In this document: positions 5,626-6,463 of the stretch, in pieces
How positions within the stretch are numbered: position 1 is the first letter of the stretch
How the letters are laid out: every line of letters begins with the position of its first letter
Origin: an uncultured cyanobacterium
GTDB taxonomy: Bacteria; Cyanobacteriota; Cyanobacteriia; PCC-6307; Cyanobiaceae
NCBI GenBank assembly: GCA_903928835.1
Contig: CAIYSK010000198.1
Span: forward strand, 1 to 6,463
Length of the DNA: 6,463 nt
Direction of reading: 5' to 3'
The notes under the pieces: model-generated
The model's input: only the letters and a program-made list of their open reading frames with translations
Told to the model about the DNA's origin: nothing
Databases searched by the model: none
Program-made: the position numbers and the translations under genes

Positions 5626-6117
5626 ATGAAAAGCTTTCGTGCCTTGTTTGGTGGACCCCTAATCGCTGCTTCCGTAGCGGGTGGTCTTGCCGTTGTCCTG
5701 GCATCTGGAGTACAGGCCGCTCCTGTTTGTACCTTCCTCCAGCCGGTGGGCGGCAATGGGGTGAGCACGATTGTGAGTAAGTCGGTGGGGCGCGGCAAGT
5801 TGCTCGGTAACACCAATTGGAACACCGACTTTTTCGTGACCCAGCCCTACACCAGCTACAAGTTCTTCTTTACAGCCAATTCCTCTGATCCCAACGCCCA
5901 ATACCCGGTGGAGGGCTTCATGAAGTTCAGCGATGGCTCCAACCTCCAGGTGATCAACACCTCGATGAACCCCCCAATGGGAACGGGGAAGATGTTTGGT
6001 CCCTTTGCGGCGGTGCCGGGTAAGCAGGCCACCCAGATGAACTTCAAGGTGGGTGCCAGCAGTGATCCCAATGCCCTGGGCTTCAGCTATCGCATCTCGG
6101 TGCAGGGTTGTCGCTGA
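5626..6117 (+). CDS. Small exported protein of unknown function
   Basis: This encodes 163 residues from the ATG at 5626, with AGGA upstream. The signal peptide covers about 1-31 (basic M-K-S-F-R, long Gly/Ala/Val core, V-Q-A-A before P-V-C). The mature chain of about 132 residues has only two cysteines, at 35 near its start and at 162 in the final Gly-Cys-Arg. A single disulfide joining both ends of one domain is plausible. The chain is rich in Asn, Ser, Phe and Thr with alternating hydrophobic residues (for example SYKFFFTANSSDPN and MNFKVGASSDPN), which suggests a beta-sandwich. The hexapeptide SSDPNA occurs twice (86-91 and 145-150). No known family was recognised. Its TGA overlaps the ATG of the downstream DUF1400-type gene (TGATG), so the two are probably translated together. 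Confidence 0.75.
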   Translation: MKSFRALFGGPLIAASVAGGLAVVLASGVQAAPVCTFLQPVGGNGVSTIVSKSVGRGKLLGNTNWNTDFFVTQPYTSYKFFFTANSSDPNAQYPVEGFMKFSDGSNLQVINTSMNPPMGTGKMFGPFAAVPGKQATQMNFKVGASSDPNALGFSYRISVQGCR

Positions 6118-6463
6118 TGTGGAGGGTTTGGCAGGGCTTGCTGCTGGGGGCCCTGCTCTCCCCTCTGATGGCGATGCCCGCTGCGCGGGCCCTTGAGGAG
6201 ATTCTGATCAAGATTCCCATGCTCGACACCGATTTCACGGTGCGAGTGGCTGAATTAAGGGACTCCAGGGCTCTGCGAACCGGCACGAGCGATCTCGCCG
6301 AATTGGATCGGGCCAGCGGAGGAGCTGTGGGCAGGGAGCTCCTCTCCCTGCTCAATCAGCCAGTGCCCCTGAGCCTCACCCAGGTCGCCAATGGTTCGGT
6401 GGGATCCCCCTTGCTCGAGCAGGCCATGTTCGTGCTCTCCAGCTTGGGAACGCTGGAAGGCCG
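6117..6463 (+). CDS. DUF1400-containing alpha/beta-hydrolase-type protein, N-terminal part only
   Basis: This is a partial gene running off the right edge: ATG at 6117, 115 complete codons visible. A signal peptide covers about 1-25 (GLLLGALLSPLMAM, then P-A-A-R-A). The mature chain starts A-L-E-E-I-L-I-K-I-P. It continues with a helical region holding TSDLAELDRAS (about 60-70), LLSLLNQPVPLSLTQVANG and GSPLLEQAMFVLSSLG. This resembles the DUF1400 N-terminal domain that precedes an alpha/beta-hydrolase domain in cyanobacterial exported proteins (recognition from memory; the hydrolase core lies outside the window). The catalytic residues therefore cannot be checked. The start overlaps the previous stop as TGATG, and no other ribosome site is evident. 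A lipase/esterase-like role in the envelope is possible but only inferred from the family. Confidence 0.65.
   Translation, partial: MWRVWQGLLLGALLSPLMAMPAARALEEILIKIPMLDTDFTVRVAELRDSRALRTGTSDLAELDRASGGAVGRELLSLLNQPVPLSLTQVANGSVGSPLLEQAMFVLSSLGTLEG

Overview
The window is most likely from a cyanobacterium, probably the Synechococcus/Cyanobium type. The coding is dense and GC-rich. The last gene carries what looks like the cyanobacterium-typical DUF1400 N-terminal region, and one HIP1 octamer (GCGATCGC) lies at 1864-1871. The genus is inferred from style and family content only.

Left half, minus strand (2646 down to 1). A compact operon runs: HlyD-type periplasmic adaptor (2646-1474), a 64-residue two-helix membrane protein (1477-1283), an FUSC-type inner-membrane transporter (1283-153), and the start of a fourth, membrane-anchored protein (141 to beyond base 1). 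The first three genes are joined by stop/start overlaps (ATGA, then TGATG), and the fourth ATG follows the FUSC stop after 11 bases. The small gene is easy to miss because the FUSC frame stays open through it. That openness suggests a falsely long 446-residue FUSC, whereas the coupled start gives 376 residues. A 15-bp tandem repeat straddles the FUSC stop and the start of the fourth gene.

Centre, plus strand. A TolC-family outer-membrane factor (2677-4074) diverges from the adaptor gene with only 30 bases between the start codons. Together these genes have the parts of a tripartite envelope exporter: inner-membrane FUSC pump, accessory small protein, periplasmic adaptor and outer-membrane channel. 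The layout is analogous to E. coli aaeX/aaeA/aaeB plus tolC. The adaptor's C-terminal part, however, resembles the adaptors of NHLM peptide-export systems, so the substrate cannot be inferred.

Right half, plus strand (4186 to end). Four genes for exported proteins follow: a six-cysteine periplasmic protein (4186-4680), a Gly/Asn/Trp-rich protein (4677-5549, GTGA overlap), a small secreted protein (5626-6117), and the N-terminal part of a DUF1400 alpha/beta-hydrolase-type protein (6117 onward, TGATG overlap, cut by the window edge). The overlaps suggest two coupled pairs. Their jobs, and any link to the exporter, are unknown. No RNA genes, insertion sequences or CRISPR arrays were seen, and no convincing terminators.
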